Part shown: positions 35,113 through 48,519 of the stretch, one piece after another
Layout: each line of letters begins with the position of its first letter
Position numbering within the stretch: the stretch's first letter is position 1
Source of the DNA: Zygnema cylindricum
Taxonomy: Eukaryota > Streptophyta > Zygnematophyceae > Zygnematales > Zygnemataceae
Assembly (NCBI GenBank): GCA_037447655.1
Contig: JBBHKE010003551.1
Span: 43,333-107,332, forward strand
Length of the DNA: 64,000 nt
Direction: 5' to 3'
The notes under the pieces: generated by a model
The model's database searches: none
Seen by the model: only the letters and a program-made list of their open reading frames with translations
What the model was told of the DNA's origin: nothing
Position numbers and translations under genes: made by a program

Positions 35113-35748
35113 ATGTTAGAGCTCCGCTCCTCTCTGAGGATATCCTTTGCCACGTGGCGGCGCTGAACGAATGGAACCGTCTCTCATAACATCCATGGCC
35201 AATGTGTCACGTCACATGGCAGCCGCAGCTCGCTGCCACGTGTGGCGCGCTTATTGCTATTGGCGGTCAGCAGATGTCACACGGGGATTGATGGAGGAGA
35301 GAGGGAGGCCTGGAGCGAAAGGAGGGAAAGAGAGGGAAACATGTCAAGAAAAAATTGTGAAAGAGTTTGACGCTGAAAGCGAAATGGCAAAGGAATGTCG
35401 AAACGAGACTGAGAAAGAAAGGGAGGGGGAAAGAGAGAAAGAGAGAGAAAAGGGGAGAGGAGAGGGAGAGATTAGAGCCTCCAAGGGGATGGATAGTTGT
35501 GGCAAGGTTATTCATTTTTTCTCCCCATGGACAAATACTGAGAAGATCACGATAATCTCATCTTGTTCTTGGACATGTATACTGTGTTACTTCTTTGAAG
35601 CGTGTGAAAGAGGGAGAGGGATTGCTCTTTGATACTTCCGATGTTACTTTCCAGTCGGATTTCTATAAACATGGAGGGTGCAATGACTACGTTATTCCAA
35701 TTCATGCCACATGTTTTATGTGCCTCAAATTTTAGAGGAATATGTATT
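35113..35748 (+). pseudogene. Copy 7, 5' part: frameshifted exon 1 cut by a transposon
   Basis: The start context ATATCAGACATG matches copy 6. The frame is lost within the first codons (MLELRSSLR), and the F-box pieces SRHMAAAARCHVWRAYCYWR continue in another frame with further shifts in the Glu/Arg tract. The homology ends at about TTTTAGAGGAATATGTA, where the Helitron-like element begins. The 3' end of the same gene reappears at 57140. Confidence 0.78.
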
Positions 35749-36811
35749 TATAAATTTTAGACCTTTGATCGCCTTCCAGGAAACCTTTATATAGGCGGTG
35801 TGTCTGTCTTTCTTTTGCACGTTGTCCTTTCGCAATACAGAAGCGTACGGTACAGAAGTAGCCACGAACCGCTGTCGATTAAGTTTATGAACAAAAACCG
35901 CTGAAAAACGTTTCAAACCCGAGCGTCAAACTTCTAAAGTAGGTCGTTAACAAAACAATTTTCAATCGCGAAGGACAATATACAAACCGACAATCGTAAT
36001 ATAACCGCATATCGGATAAGATAGCCCACGAACCGACAATATCGCCTGTAAATCTTTTGGGCGATCTCACCTATCCGGGTAGCTTCAAAAGTAAGCGCAG
36101 TCGGTCAAAAGTGGCACGTAGCGTGCATATGCCCCATTGCGAAAAGCTCAAACCATTACACTAGCTCAAATTGTGCATATGTCAGAATCAATTTTGTACA
36201 TCTGTGGTATTTAGGAACTAAAAAACAAAAAGACATTCATAACATTAGTACACCTTCTCGAACTGAAAAGCAATGCTATCTCGGCTCAACTGACGCCTCA
36301 ACTTACAGGTGTTCAAAGAAACTTTTTCTAAGGTAAGTTGATTTGTATAAAGATGTACGATGTAGAGCTAGATTTAAAAAAAAAAGCTTTCGTTTGAAAG
36401 TGGGGTCAGTTCATAAAAAATGAGTAAATTGTGTAGATAAAAAATGTCTTTCCCAGTTCGAAGTGGGGTTTTTCATGAAAATGGTGCAAAGTGTGTAGAT
36501 ATGTGCAGAGTACTTTAAGTCACTTAACTTACGTTAATTCATTTTTGAAGTTTGAAAGAGTGTGTGATGTGTTCGTGTTTTTCATTGAATCATGTTATGG
36601 TTGATGGTGTAACATGTGTAGACGTTAGTACGCCTATTTTAATTGCACATAAACGGATAGAGTTAACAAACACATAAAATGCACGATGTTTTTAGCTTTC
36701 GGGTATAGGTTAAAGAGTGGCATTTGGGCTCAATAGATGTTTGAACCTATATGTGAGGAAATACAATATCATTCATGTGAGCTAAAAATATCACACTATG
36801 GTTATTGTTCT

Positions 36812-37876
36812 TGTTGAAAAAGGTATTTCCTATTTTCTGTCTTTTGTCAGTCTGTCTATGAAAGGTTCTTAAGTCCTCACACTTGTCATAGTGACAAAAG
36901 ACTCAAAGATAGCCATGGCTACCTTAGGTAGTCAAGAAGACGGACTAAAAGAGTAGGAGGCACAACTCTTAGCAAAAGGTAGGCGGTCAGATGAGGATTC
37001 GATTCTAGGTCCTACAGGATGACCGCCGTACGGCGTAGCAGGATGACCGCCGTACAGCGTAGCCGTCAGTCTTATCTATTAGGTCTTGATTAAGCATTAC
37101 GTACATGTGGTGTGATTTGTATTTAAACATGAACAATTTTACAAACTCCATTTAACGGATTACGAACCGGAACGACATACACGAAACGACATTGAATTTA
37201 AACGGATGTAATTAAATGTCGACTTTCGATCGCACGGCTCGCAGTAGAGCTGATGCACTAGAGTGGTCATTTGGCAGTTTGTGAGCTAACGTCGGCGAAT
37301 GACAGGTGGCAAGCCATGATGGGACGGCGAACATTACGGGAAGAGCAACCATGGCTAAAAAATTGACAGGCGTTAGCGAGACGACCATGGCCGTACAAAA
37401 AGTACACTCGCATCTTTAATATCTCGTACTTTACAGCTTGTGATTAGTTAGGTACAGTAGTAGTAGGGGGTTAAGAGAGGGATTTATGACTTAGACATTT
37501 TTGACGCGCCTCTCTTTGAGTGACCTTTTGTGATTATAGGCCATCTTTGGTCGGCCATAACTTACTACTCAAGGGAGTGAATTCAGACAATATTTTTGCG
37601 TTTGACTCAGAGGAGTCGAGCCCTCATAGGGGTGAGGCTGGTCAAAACTCATTCAAATATTATTTTTGTGTCTGACTCACGGGAGTTGAGCCCTCACATT
37701 CGAGACTCACGGGAGTTAAGCCCTCACAGTCGAGGCCTCACAGGGGTGAGGTTGGTCAAAACTCTTGTTTGATCGCGTAGCTTATATTTGGTCTGAAACT
37801 CAAAATAGAAAATATAATCTCATAGGCTTTATATAAGTTGGATATTTCGTGGGCCAATGGAGGTTACAGAATAACA
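36812..37876 (+). repeat. Copia 5' LTR
   Basis: 1065 bp, starting TGTTGAAAAAGG and ending ATAACA, aligned with the 3' LTR at 42298-43227. Two internal duplications (AGGATGACCGCCGTAC at 37017 and 37041; GGGAGTT(G/A)AGCCCTCAC near 37681 and 37707) explain why it is longer than its partner. Confidence 0.85.
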
Positions 37877-37979
37877 AGTTGTGGGCCTACCTTGTAGGGT
37901 GTCCATTTGCAATAGAACGGGTTTTATATACTAGGAAACTATGATGAGGGGTGCACTTTTTGAAAAACGGCTATGGGGC

Positions 37980-40900
37980 ATTGTGAGTGGTCGTGTGCGG
38001 CGCCCATCTGGAAATCAGGGAGATCCAACAAGGTTTGGAGTAGCTCCATTCTCAAAAAGATTTGTGGAGACAAAGGTGGTAGATGATGACTGAGAGAGCA
38101 TCGTGTTCGACAAAAGCAAAGAGAATGGGAAGGAGAAACTCACTCCGATATCTACTAGATTAGTACCCGTATGAGTTGTTCCAAAAAACTGAGGCAAATG
38201 ATACTAAAATCTGGGATTTCAACAACATAGTGACAACTAATTTTATTCTCGAGCGTCTTACCTTATCTAAGCAGTTGATACCCCTCACCTAAATGTGGAC
38301 AAGGCGGTCGATCTGTGGGAGGCTCTTGTAAATATTTACACGAGTGGTACAATTTAGCAGCAAAACTGACAGATCAAAAGGTGCAAGCATATGTTTACAA
38401 AGGAGGAAAGATGCTTGATTTTTGCAATAACTTCTCTGAATTATTTATAGAGTAGGAGAGTGCTGGAAAACAAGAGACCGAGAAAAAAAAGGTGAATATT
38501 TTGTTAATGAACATGCCGGATGATTATGAAAACATTGATAATAAGGTTCAGGATTTGCCGAATGATTATAAAAACATTAATAATAGGGTTCAGGATTTGC
38601 TTGTCATCAATGGATTCAAAATTCCGTTGTTGGGATAATTTTGGTTCGGGAAAACACCATTAAGATTAGGAGAGGAGGAAAAAGAGTTCAAGCCTTGGCT
38701 GCTGGAACTGACTGGAAACCAAGATTCTTATAAACCTTATAAGAACTTTGGTTGTGGAGGGAAAGGGAACCAATCGGATGGATCCAGATCTAGGCTTTCG
38801 AAAAGGCTTTGTATTTTTTGTTAGAAGCGGAGACATTACATAGTGGAGTGTACTAGATTAATAGAGTTGGGATTTAAAGAAGGGCAGGTCGATAAATCAG
38901 TAGAAAGAAAGAAGAAGGCAATTGTGGAAACACAAGTAACAGGAAAAGATTCCGATGAGGATGACGAAAAACTTCTCCTCTACGAGGAGTTGGAGGTGAA
39001 AACCGAGCCGGAGATTTGAAAGAAGCAGAAGTATGCCTTCGAAGGAGTGAAAAAAGCTCCTGAAAAAGAAGTTTGGATTATTGACTCAGCTGCATCTATT
39101 CATATGTGTAGAGAGAAACATATGTTTTCATTAATGATAAAGATCCCTACTTTAGAGATAGAGTATAGGAATGGTAGAGTAGTAACCACAAGTTTAGTGG
39201 AATTTGTGGATTTGAAAGTCCTACTTGAAGGTAAAGAATCCATAGTCACTTTCTCCGATGTTTTTTTCATTCCGCAGTTGAACAAAAATCTTATCTCTAC
39301 ATCAGTTTTAGATAAAAACGGTTTTGAGACTAGAACCAAGAAATGAGTCTTTGAAGCTAGCTATGAGGATGAAGTATACTTCAAAGCTGAACAGGGTAGC
39401 CAAAGAATGTTTAGGCTGATTTTGAGTGATAGAAAGACGGGAGTTTCTTATGCTGGTGTATGTGACTTGATGATTTGGCATAAACGATTAGGACGTGCAT
39501 CTAAATAGACTAAAATAAATGAAGAAGATGGGAGTGGTTGAGGGAATACAGTTTGGGATAATGAGACTTTGGATGACTGTAGCGGATGTGCTCAAAGTAG
39601 GGCCCACAGATTACCTTTCCCAAAAACCGCAACCTATAAAAAAAAAAATCTAGATCCAGTTCATACTAACATATGGGGACCGGCCAAAGTGCCATCAGTT
39701 GGATGGAAAAGATTTATGCTTACTATTACTGGTGACTGGTCTATATTCCAGAGTCAATTTTTTGAAAAATAAATCTGAAGCACCAACATATTTTTAAAAG
39801 TATAAAACATGGAGTTAGAAGCTCCATGAAACACCTATAAAAAGAGTGAGGAGTGACAATGTGGGGGAATACACTTCTTATCAGTTTGAGGAGTTTTTGA
39901 AAGAGGAGGGAGTTCAACACCAAAAGACTGTCCGAAAGAATGTGGAACAAAACGGTGTAGCCAAGAGATTAAACCGGACATTAAGTGATGGTACCCGTAG
40001 TATGCTATCAGATAAAAAGATAAGAAAACGCTTCTGGGCAGAAGCTATGGATTGTGCTAATTATCTTAACAATAGAGTCCTTACCTCGCCGATAATAGGT
40101 CAAACACCCTATGAAAGATAGACCGGGAAAAAAACCAGATAACTCATATTTAAAGGTGTTTAGAAGTCAAGTTTTTAGTCTAAGTGAATTGAATTGGAAG
40201 TTGGATGTAAAGAAAAAATCAGGGTACTTACTTAGATATGATGAGAATGTAAAATGATATAGAGTTCATGATATCAGGAAAGAGGATATCATCCTAGTTA
40301 AACACTTGGTAGTTACTGATGAAGGCAAGTCAGTAGATTTTTTTAACTGCACTAATCCGGTTAGAATCTAACTTGAATCCGAAAATGAGTTAGATTCAAA
40401 CTCTTTAAACATAACTTCGGTTCACCCAAAAGTTGCAGATGCAAGAAAAACTCTAACCGATAGTGACTCGCTTTTAGAGACCCAATCACCAGTCCAAGCC
40501 GAGAAAGAGGACGATGAAAGACCGCAGATGGATTCGATGGATAGGGGAGAAAGATTGGAAATGGACTCCATGGATAGGAAAGAAGATATACCTGTTCAGA
40601 GAAATCCAACACTACCCTCCATTTCGACATCAAATTTTGACGGAGGAAGAAAAAGCAGCTAGAGACTTCAAGAAAGACAAGTCAATAATAAAGTAATAAA
40701 GTTGTCGCTGAGTGAACCTCAAAATCATTGGAAGCAATTAATAGTCCATAAAAAAGTAGATGGATGACAACTATTTATGATGAAATGGCTTCTATTATTG
40801 AAGCAAATACATGGGAGCTGGTTGATTGTTCACCTAATAGAAAATTGATTGGGTGCAATTAGGTTTCCAATTTGAAACTTAACCCGAATAACAGTATTGA

Positions 40901-42200
40901 GCGGGATAATGCCAGTTTAGTGGCAAAATTGTTCACACAAAAAGAAAGGATCAATTATAAAAAGACATTCGCTCAGGTTGTTAGATTTCCCTTCGTCCGA
41001 ATTTTACTCAGTTTGGCGTCAGTGGAAAATATGGAAGTGCACCAGATAGACATCAAAACGCCTTTCTTGCACAAAGAATTAGAAAAAAAGATCTTCATGC
41101 GACAGCCGAAAGGGTTTTTGGAGAAAGGAGAAGAACGCAAGGTGTGCAGATTGATAAAGTCCCTTTATAGACTGAAACAGGCTACGCGCCAAGCAAACAA
41201 AAAACAAGACTAGTTTTAAACGAATTTGGGATATATCCAAATCAGCACGGATCATTCCATGTACTTGTTTGAGGATGAGGATGATATAATTTGCATTGCA
41301 ATCTATGTTGATGATTTGATTTTTTGAATTAATCAATGGAGAATATAATGGACTAAAAAATGATCTAAAAGGTAGATTTGAAATGAAAGAATTGGGGGAA
41401 GCAAAATTTATTTTGGGAATTCAGATAGAGAGGGATAAAGAGAAAAATATAATTAGGCTAACTCAAAAAGAGGCAATCGGAAAAAAAATCAAATGGATAA
41501 AGCAAATAGTTGTACTACTCTAATGGATTTAAAGAAAGGAGAAAAGAGGAGTTCAAAAAAGGGGTGTTATGGTCCTAGATGATGAGTTAGCCGAAAGAAA
41601 CAAAGTTTATGCTGAATATTTTGTACAGACAGGTTGCAATAGTTTGATCTATTTTATAAACTGTACTCGTCCTAGTATAGCAGCAGCTGTAGGAATATTA
41701 AGTAAGAATTTGAATGATCCTACAAAGTAAGATTGGGAAGCGGCCAAGAGAGTCATGCGGTACTTGATATGAACAAGATATCAATGGTTGCATTTGGGGG
41801 AGGATAATACTGACATCATCACTTAGAGTGATGGCACTTATGGGGATACTCCGATGAGAATGTGTACATTTGGATATGTTTTGTATGTTGGAAAAGGGCT
41901 AGCTGTTGGAGCAGCAAACAACAAAAGGTGATTGTTCAGTCCACCATGGAGGTTGAGTATATGACTTACTCTTCGGCTATAAAAGAATTGATGTGGGTGA
42001 AATCATTGTTTCAAAAACTAGGTTATAAAAAGAATAGAGTTCAAAAAATATTCACCGATAATCAACCAGCAATTGCAATTGCAACAAATCTAAAGCATCA
42101 GTTCAAAGCAAAGCAAATAGATATCAGATTGAGCTTTGTTAAAGATAAAGTTGAGAATAATATCATAAATTTGGAATATAAATCGGATAGGGAGTGGTAA
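37980..42200 (+). pseudogene. Degenerate copia gag-pol polyprotein
   Basis: Pieces in order: gag with many stops (38000-38800). A zinc knuckle, CIFC then HYIVEC with a stop inside (38811-38852). Protease motif DSAAS at 39083. Integrase zinc-binding and core segments (HKRLGRAS near 39480, CSGCAQSRAHRLPFPK at 39569, LRSDNVGEYTSYQFEEFLKE near 39846). Reverse transcriptase (VHQIDIKTPFLH near 41040, YVDD at 41304-41315). RNase H (VIVQSTMEVEYM, IFTDNQPAIAIA). Well over a dozen stops and frameshifts, so no functional product. Confidence 0.88.
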
Positions 42201-42297
42201 CAGATATGGTGACCAAACTTGTGCCTTCTCCCAAATTGTTTTTTTTGTAGAGAGAAGTGTGGACTGAAGCAAAAAATAGATTAGAAAATAAAATGAG

Positions 42298-43227
42298 TGT
42301 TGAAAAATGTATTTTCTATTTTTGTCTTTTGTCAGTCTGTCTATAAAAGGTTCGTAAGTCCTCACACTTGTCATAGTCACTAATGACTCACACACAACCA
42401 GGGTTGCCTTACACAATCAAAAAGACATACTAAGAGAGCAGGAGGCACAACACTTATCAAAAGTTAGGCGGTCAGATCAGGATTCGATACTAGGTTTATA
42501 GGATGACCACCGTATAGCGTAGCCGTTAATGTTATACGTTAGGCTTTGATGAAACGTCACGTAAATAGGGTGTGATACGTAGTTAAAGATGAACCATTTT
42601 ACATATTTTATTTAGTAGATTACCAAACGGAACGACGTACACGAAATAAACTTGAATTCAAACGGACGTAATTAAATGTCCATTTTAGATTAGACGGCTC
42701 GAAGTGGAGCCGATGCACCAGAGTGGTCATTTGGTTTTTTGTGAGCTAACATCGATGGATGATACGTGGCAAGCTATGAGTAGACGACGGAGATTACGGG
42801 AAGAGCGACCATATTTAAAGAAACGTTAGCGGCACAACCATGTCGTATCATAGTCGTACAAAAACTACAGCGACATCTATACTCTTTTCTACTTTACAGC
42901 TTCGTGATTGGTTAAGTACAGTAGTAGTTGGGGGTTCAGAAAGAGAATTAAGACTTAAACATTTTTAAGGCGTCTCTCTTTGAGAGACTTTTTGTCTTTA
43001 TAGGCTATCTTTGGCCATCCATAATTTAAAACTCAGGGGAGCAAATTCAGATATTATTTTTGGGTCTGACATAAAAGAGTCAAGCCCTCACAAAGGTGAG
43101 ATTGGTCAAAAACGTTTTTCTAACCGGGTGGCTTTTATTTGGTCTGAAAGTCAAAGGGGCAAATATTATCCTAGAGGCATAATATAAGTTGGAGATTATA
43201 TTGGCCATTAGAGGTCACAAAATTACA
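42298..43227 (+). repeat. Copia 3' LTR
   Basis: 930 bp, TGTTGAAAAATG to AATTACA, matching the 5' LTR with scattered substitutions and lacking its two internal duplications. Confidence 0.85.
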
Positions 43228-43609
43228 CTTCCATATAAATTGTAGAGGTATTGTTAAGGAAATTTATGAAAAGGGATTATTGGTTGTCGTGTATAGTCTT
43301 TCCATTTGTTGGCAGGATAGAGTTTTTAAAGTAGCATAGTTGCGTGAAAATGGCGTAAAATGTGTATGTATGACAGATGAATGACAATTTTCTCTAACAA
43401 TTCCTGTTTGTGGTAACAGTTTGTGTAAATAAGATAACAATTCTTGTTAGCGCTAACAGTGTATTTAAAAATCTACTATGATGGCTTTGGGTTGGAAAAA
43501 CGTAATGAAAGTGTGTAAAGATGAATGAAAACGTTATTAATCATCGATAAAGTACATTTAATCGTTGTATTTTTTGTTCGTATTGCAAAAAACAAATTGA
43601 TAAAAAATC

Positions 43610-44307
43610 ATGACACATGTCAATAGGAATACAAAAACATGTACTTACCATATTTTATGCATGGACGCAGGGTCTAATCCACCACATGAACTACCAACCG
43701 CAACACAAACTGCTACTTCGACCAAAAATACAGCAAAACAATGGGAAAAACGCTTGTGCAAATACCGTGAAAGAAATAGAGTTAAACGTGCAACACAACT
43801 AGGACGAGATGATGGTGTACCAACGCAACAACGAGCAAGTAGCCGCTACCTAATCCGCACGTAAGACCTCAAAACAACAAAAACAACGTATGTTTCATAA
43901 ACGTGAAAGAAAACGAGCAAATAATGCGGTTTTGTGGTTGATAAAAAACATATTGTGATTCTTGTTCCCATATACACTGTAGTCATAGTATTAACATACA
44001 TTACACTCCAATCGTAAATGTAAGCATCCGAATGCTTAAATAGAGAAGCATGTCATAAAATTATAGAAAAGTGTACAAACCCAGCTAAAACAATATATAT
44101 ATTAAACATAAAAAAATTATAGTTCTATTTGACGACAAAAAAAAGCGCAATAAAACAAGTGAAAAGAAAATCCTGGTAAATCCCTAGTTATATACGGAAT
44201 TAACACATTCAACAAGTGAATGTAGTAAGACCCACATTAACGCTTACGTAAAAATGGTGACAAAAAACGAGCTAAACATGCGCTAAAAGACATTATTTAA
44301 AGAATGT
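43610..44307 (+). pseudogene. Helitron-like replicase N-terminal relic (left arm, first part)
   Basis: The reading frame at 43610-43864 has PTATQTATSTKNTAKQWEKR followed by a basic RERNRVKRATQLGRDDG stretch. This is the repeated Arg/Glu-rich region that precedes the Helitron helicase-like N domain. It is matched by the inverted copy at 54583-54880 and by the third end at 63120-63236. It breaks up after 43870 and is then cut at 44307 by the gag-protease LTR element. Confidence 0.6.
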
Positions 44308-44499
44308 CGTGCATGAAAGACAAGCAAGCGAACATGCATCACAATCAACAAAGTCATGTTCAAAAATATATATATACCAATGAAAATAAATATAAAAATA
44401 TAAAAAGTATATACACCATACGAATGAATAAAGATAGAAATGACCCAGAGAGAGAACGGGAAGAATACTTTCCTAGAGTGAAGTGGACCCAATAATTTA

Positions 44500-45597
44500 T
44501 GCTAATCCAAGAGGTAGTCACTAGGCTCTCTAGTCTTCATCACATTCTCTACAAAAGTTATCTCGTTACGATAGCAAAGCAAAGAATATTCCAACCGGAA
44601 TAAAGGAAAATCCAAATCCGATCAAAAATACACTCATTTCAAGCCAACCGAAATACAAACAAGACACACACAACACAACCAAACCCTCAAGCTGCCCGAA
44701 GAAGGCACAGCAAAGTCCAGATGTGCCCCTTCACGATCGCCAATCTCACACTTCTACCAAATTACAAACTTTAAAGGGAAACCTTCCGAATGTGGCCTTA
44801 GGCCGTATGATTAAAAACGAGTGCAGAAAAACAAGGAGAATAGTCTTACTCTATCTAGCCTTTACAGCTAGCTAGCAAAGAGAAGATTGACCCGTGGGCA
44901 ATTAGTGAGAGTGAGAGCAAGAGAAAAGCTCCGCTGCCAAGAGAAAATTCTTGTCCAAAAGTTAAATTCTCTAAGTTTGAGAATAAGGCTAAGTAAGAGC
45001 TACGCTAGGCCTAAGCAAAATTAGATTACGTCTAATCTACTTTACATGCATGAAACTACTTAAGATGTTGGCCAATAGGTGGCCAACATCGTTTGCCGTA
45101 TGCTTGACAATTTTCATCGTCCGAGAGTAAAAACCCTCCCTTACTACATGTGCGCGCAAACCTACATGGGTTCGCGATTTAAATAAATAAATAAATGGTG
45201 TATCGAAGCGTCGCCCGGAAATCGCGATTCACCTCTAAACGATACTCTGCATCCATACTTCGGAATCGCGTGCATACGCACGAAACGAAGCATACCGCAC
45301 GAAATACTCGAAATCGAAATACTTGCGCACGAAATGAAAAGTATCGCACGAAATTAGTACTGTTCAACAAACATTAGAATATAAAACCGACGCGAAATTT
45401 CGCACGTGCGAACGAAACAACTAGACGTGCGTGCATCGAATTGTGGGTGCATGCATAAAATCGCGCGTGCATTCATAAAATAGCGCGCGGGTGCCTAAAT
45501 CCAAGCGTGCATGCAAAATACCGTGCGTACATGCAAAATACCGCGCGTGCGTGCAAAATGTCGCGCGTGGGAGCAGCTAACACGATGCGGTATAACA
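44500..45597 (-). repeat. LTR of gag-protease element (3' LTR by coding strand)
   Basis: About 1.1 kb, aligned with 50180-51297. On the plus strand it begins TGCTAATCC and ends GGTATAACA, so TG...CA ends. The CpG-rich right part has several CGCGCGTGC(A/G)TGCAAAAT repeats (45440-45570). Confidence 0.82.
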
Positions 45598-45789
45598 ATT
45601 GTCGTGCGTAAAAAAAAGCAAGCAACATGCATTAGAATCAACAAAGTCATGCTCAAAAATATATATACACCAACAAAAATAAATATGAAAATACAAAAGT
45701 ATATACACCATGTGAAGGAGTAAAAATGGAAATTACATAGAGAGAGAAAGGGATGAATACTCCCCTAGAGCGAAGTGGACCCAATAATT

Positions 45790-45798
45790 CCCCCCCCC
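45790..45798 (-). other. Candidate polypurine tract
   Basis: Nine C on the plus strand, nine G on the coding strand, following the gag-protease region. A polypurine tract normally touches the 3' LTR, but here it lies next to the 190-bp repeated module and about 190 bp from the LTR, so the true LTR may include that module. Confidence 0.5.
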
Positions 45799-46209
45799 AG
45801 CTCTTTAGCCTGTAGAGGAGCTAGTCAAAAAAGCTGAGGATACAAACAACAGCAATGGTCAGCCGAGTTGAAAGATAATGGAGGAGATAGTCACTCCATG
45901 TGGAACCTTTGATCACCACCTGTATTGTGTAAACCCCTTGCAAACTCAACATCCCATTAGTATCGCTATCCACCACATGGAGAATGTGTGGAAAGACCTT
46001 GATGTCGACAGTATCGAAGAGATGACGCGAGTCGAGCAAAAAACCGGGCTCAATAAAACTATCTCGAAAGTCGATACTGGAAAATGTAGGGAGAGCGGAA
46101 GCCAAATATGCCATAGTGGGCAACGGCTTGCGAGTAGAGACAGGAGAGAGGCAAATTTTGCGTCTCAGAGAATTAAAGGGGCGGAAAGAGAAGGTCTAAT
46201 CATGCATAT

Positions 46210-48515
46210 CTACCTCCCACCGATTCGGAAGATAACATCTTGTCCCTCTAAGCATTCGTAGTTGTTGCATTTGGTGACCAATGCTCGGACAGAAACCTCC
46301 ACGGATTCACTATCGGTTCCGTTGTAAAACCAAAAGACAAGCAGGTCGTTAGTAATTCCAAGCACCGGTTCCGTGGTACCCGCTGAAGTGAGAAGCCGCG
46401 TAGACGTGGCTTCGAGCTTATCTGCTGTCAGACCAAGCTTCAGCGCAAATCTAGATCCAAGGATTGCGGGTTTGGCTCCGGTGTCCATGAGAGGGAAAGA
46501 AAGAGCAACACCATTAACGGAGAAGGGCTTTTGAGAATTGTCCAGAAAACTGATGTGAGGATCAAGGTCACGGCGCTCATCCGCAGTAACCAGCTGAATA
46601 ACTGAAAGACTATGGTTCAGCTGCAACGCCTCAAAGCGGCGGCTGCAGCAAACTCACCAACAAGGGGAGAGGCTTTGAGAACCTCATTAGGAAAGCGAGA
46701 GGCCCTAGGGGCTTGAACAATCATGGCAAAAAAGATGCTTAGTCGTTCTTTGACTCGGTGAGCATCATGTATGGTACTATCCAAAATGGTAAGAGCTTCA
46801 GCCACTATGGAAGAAGCCATGTCTGGTAGTGGAGAGAGAGATACTTTCTCGAAAGAAAGTGGAATACGAGAATTCTGTAATGTACCGTCCCTATTGTGAT
46901 CAGGCGAGCCTTTATCAAAAGTAGCTGCTCGTTGTTGAACAGTAGAATCTCGAAAGATTCGGTCAGCCAACAAGGGCATGTGGACGACTGTCGTTGCACT
47001 CCCCGTGAAATGGGGTTTAATTTCGGCCATGAAGGCGGCAAATTGTTTTTTCATTATGGTGGCCATCATGACTTGTAACTCGGCCTTTTCCTTCTCTCTG
47101 CGAGAGATCTTAGGCGGAGTCCCCTCTTTCTCTGTCTCGTTAACAGGAGTGACTGGTTTGGTAGAACGGGTAGAAATTCCATCGTTCTGAATCTAATTCT
47201 GATATGAAAAATAAGAGTCCTTAACATAGCAACGTTGGACATAATGTCCCTTTTGATTGCAATGGGTGCATGTGGCTGACTTATCCGGGCACATGCTGGT
47301 ATCGTGCCCATGTTTCCACATCGGAAACACAATCGGTCTCCGGATTTATATGGTGGTTTTCCCATGGCCCGCGTCTTTGGAGGCCTATTAGAAGGCCACG
47401 GGTTTCCTCGGAGGAGAAAGTGGAGAAGCGATTTTCGAACGATCATGAGTTTCCCACCAACATGACTGCATCTCATATTCTACCGCATATTGAGCAGCTT
47501 GATCAAATGTAAATTTCAGACCGTTAGTCTGAGTGAGACGATTTTGTATATAACGTTTCGATTGATCTGGGAACTGTCCAACAAATTTTTGAACAGCTTT
47601 CGCATCGAAGATTAGGTCCGGTAAAGCTTCTCGCAAAAACTCCATGCGAGCACGTAAAACACGGGCGGTTTCTCCTAGTTTACACGTGAAATTCATCAAT
47701 TCTTTCACCTGATCGGGGTTTTGCATCCGATACTCGGCTTCTAAAAAATCGAACATAACAGATAGTGGATCCTGCAACGAAATTATCATCATTGGTCGTG
47801 CTGGGAATGTAGTATGAGCGGCCATTGCATATTGGCGATGAATTTCTGGGACTGCGGGAATTAAAACAACACCTTGGGCATCTAAGACCTCGGGAAAAGC
47901 GGCCTAGTATGGAATATTCGCTTGACCTATGACCTTAGGTGTACTAGTAAAAAGAGGGGAAAATTTTGTCATCGCGAGTATCGCTTCATACTTGCGGGAA
48001 TATAATGTAAAGGCCGAACCTTTGAGGTACCAGACAAGAAGAGAGAATGCCACATGAAGATCAAATCGATCTTGGTAGCGAAATGCCAAATCACGCATTT
48101 CAATATCATAAAGTATACGGAAATGGGATAAAGATATGGTATCCTTTATATCTGAGAAGCAAAATTGCATTTTCCCCATGCCCCCCACTGAAAAAGAAGT
48201 CATGTCGTCAAAAAAAAAATGCACTACAGGTTCCAAATTGTGATTAAACGGATATAGAAATGTGAGAGAATAGGAAAATATTTCATTTGAAAAGTTTTCT
48301 TTGGTTCTATCCAGGTACGACCTAGAGGAAACCGATGACAAAAAGGAGATTGTGGTCAATACTGACCGAACTGACTGAGAATTAGGGACTGCAACCGAAA
48401 ATGGGGCGTCCGTAAACTCGGAGCAACTCGAAAGATCTAACTGTAGTGGACGGAAAACTGTCCCGCTGCGAGTAGATCCGAATTGATAACGTAAGTTATC
48501 CCAATCCGTGGGCAT
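46210..48515 (-). pseudogene. Gag and aspartic protease of the TR-GAG-like element
   Basis: Read from 48515 downward. An N-terminal gag segment (starts MPTDWDNLRYQF) reaches 47904. A capsid-like segment follows, 47825-47388 (QDPLSVMFDFLEAEYRMQNP, KAVQKFVGQFPDQSKRYIQN). Two CCHC zinc knuckles lie at about 47220-47335 (CFRCGNMG, then after a frame change CTHCNQKGHYVQRC). A linker runs 47069-46617, then a retropepsin-like segment 46626-46210 with the active-site motif LMDTGAKPAILGSRF. It is broken into four frames. Sequence below 46200 shows no reverse transcriptase. Confidence 0.75.
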
Positions 48516-48519
48516 AAAC

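Larger units (their letters stand above)
36812..43227 (+). mobile_element. Ty1/copia LTR retrotransposon
   Basis: Two TG...CA LTRs flank a degenerate gag-pol whose order is protease, integrase, reverse transcriptase, RNase H, which defines copia. It was inserted in the left Helitron-like arm: the uninterrupted target is readable in the right arm near 55140-55175 (inverted) and in the third copy near 62825, and the short flanks (GTTCT and CTTCC) fit a mutated 5-bp duplication. The LTRs have diverged visibly, so it is old. Confidence 0.88.

Noticed and set aside
45195-45597. CGCGCGTGC(A/G)TGCAAAAT repeats, considered as a CRISPR-like array
   Set aside because: The units are adjacent, without unique spacers, occur in both LTRs, and belong to a eukaryotic retrotransposon.
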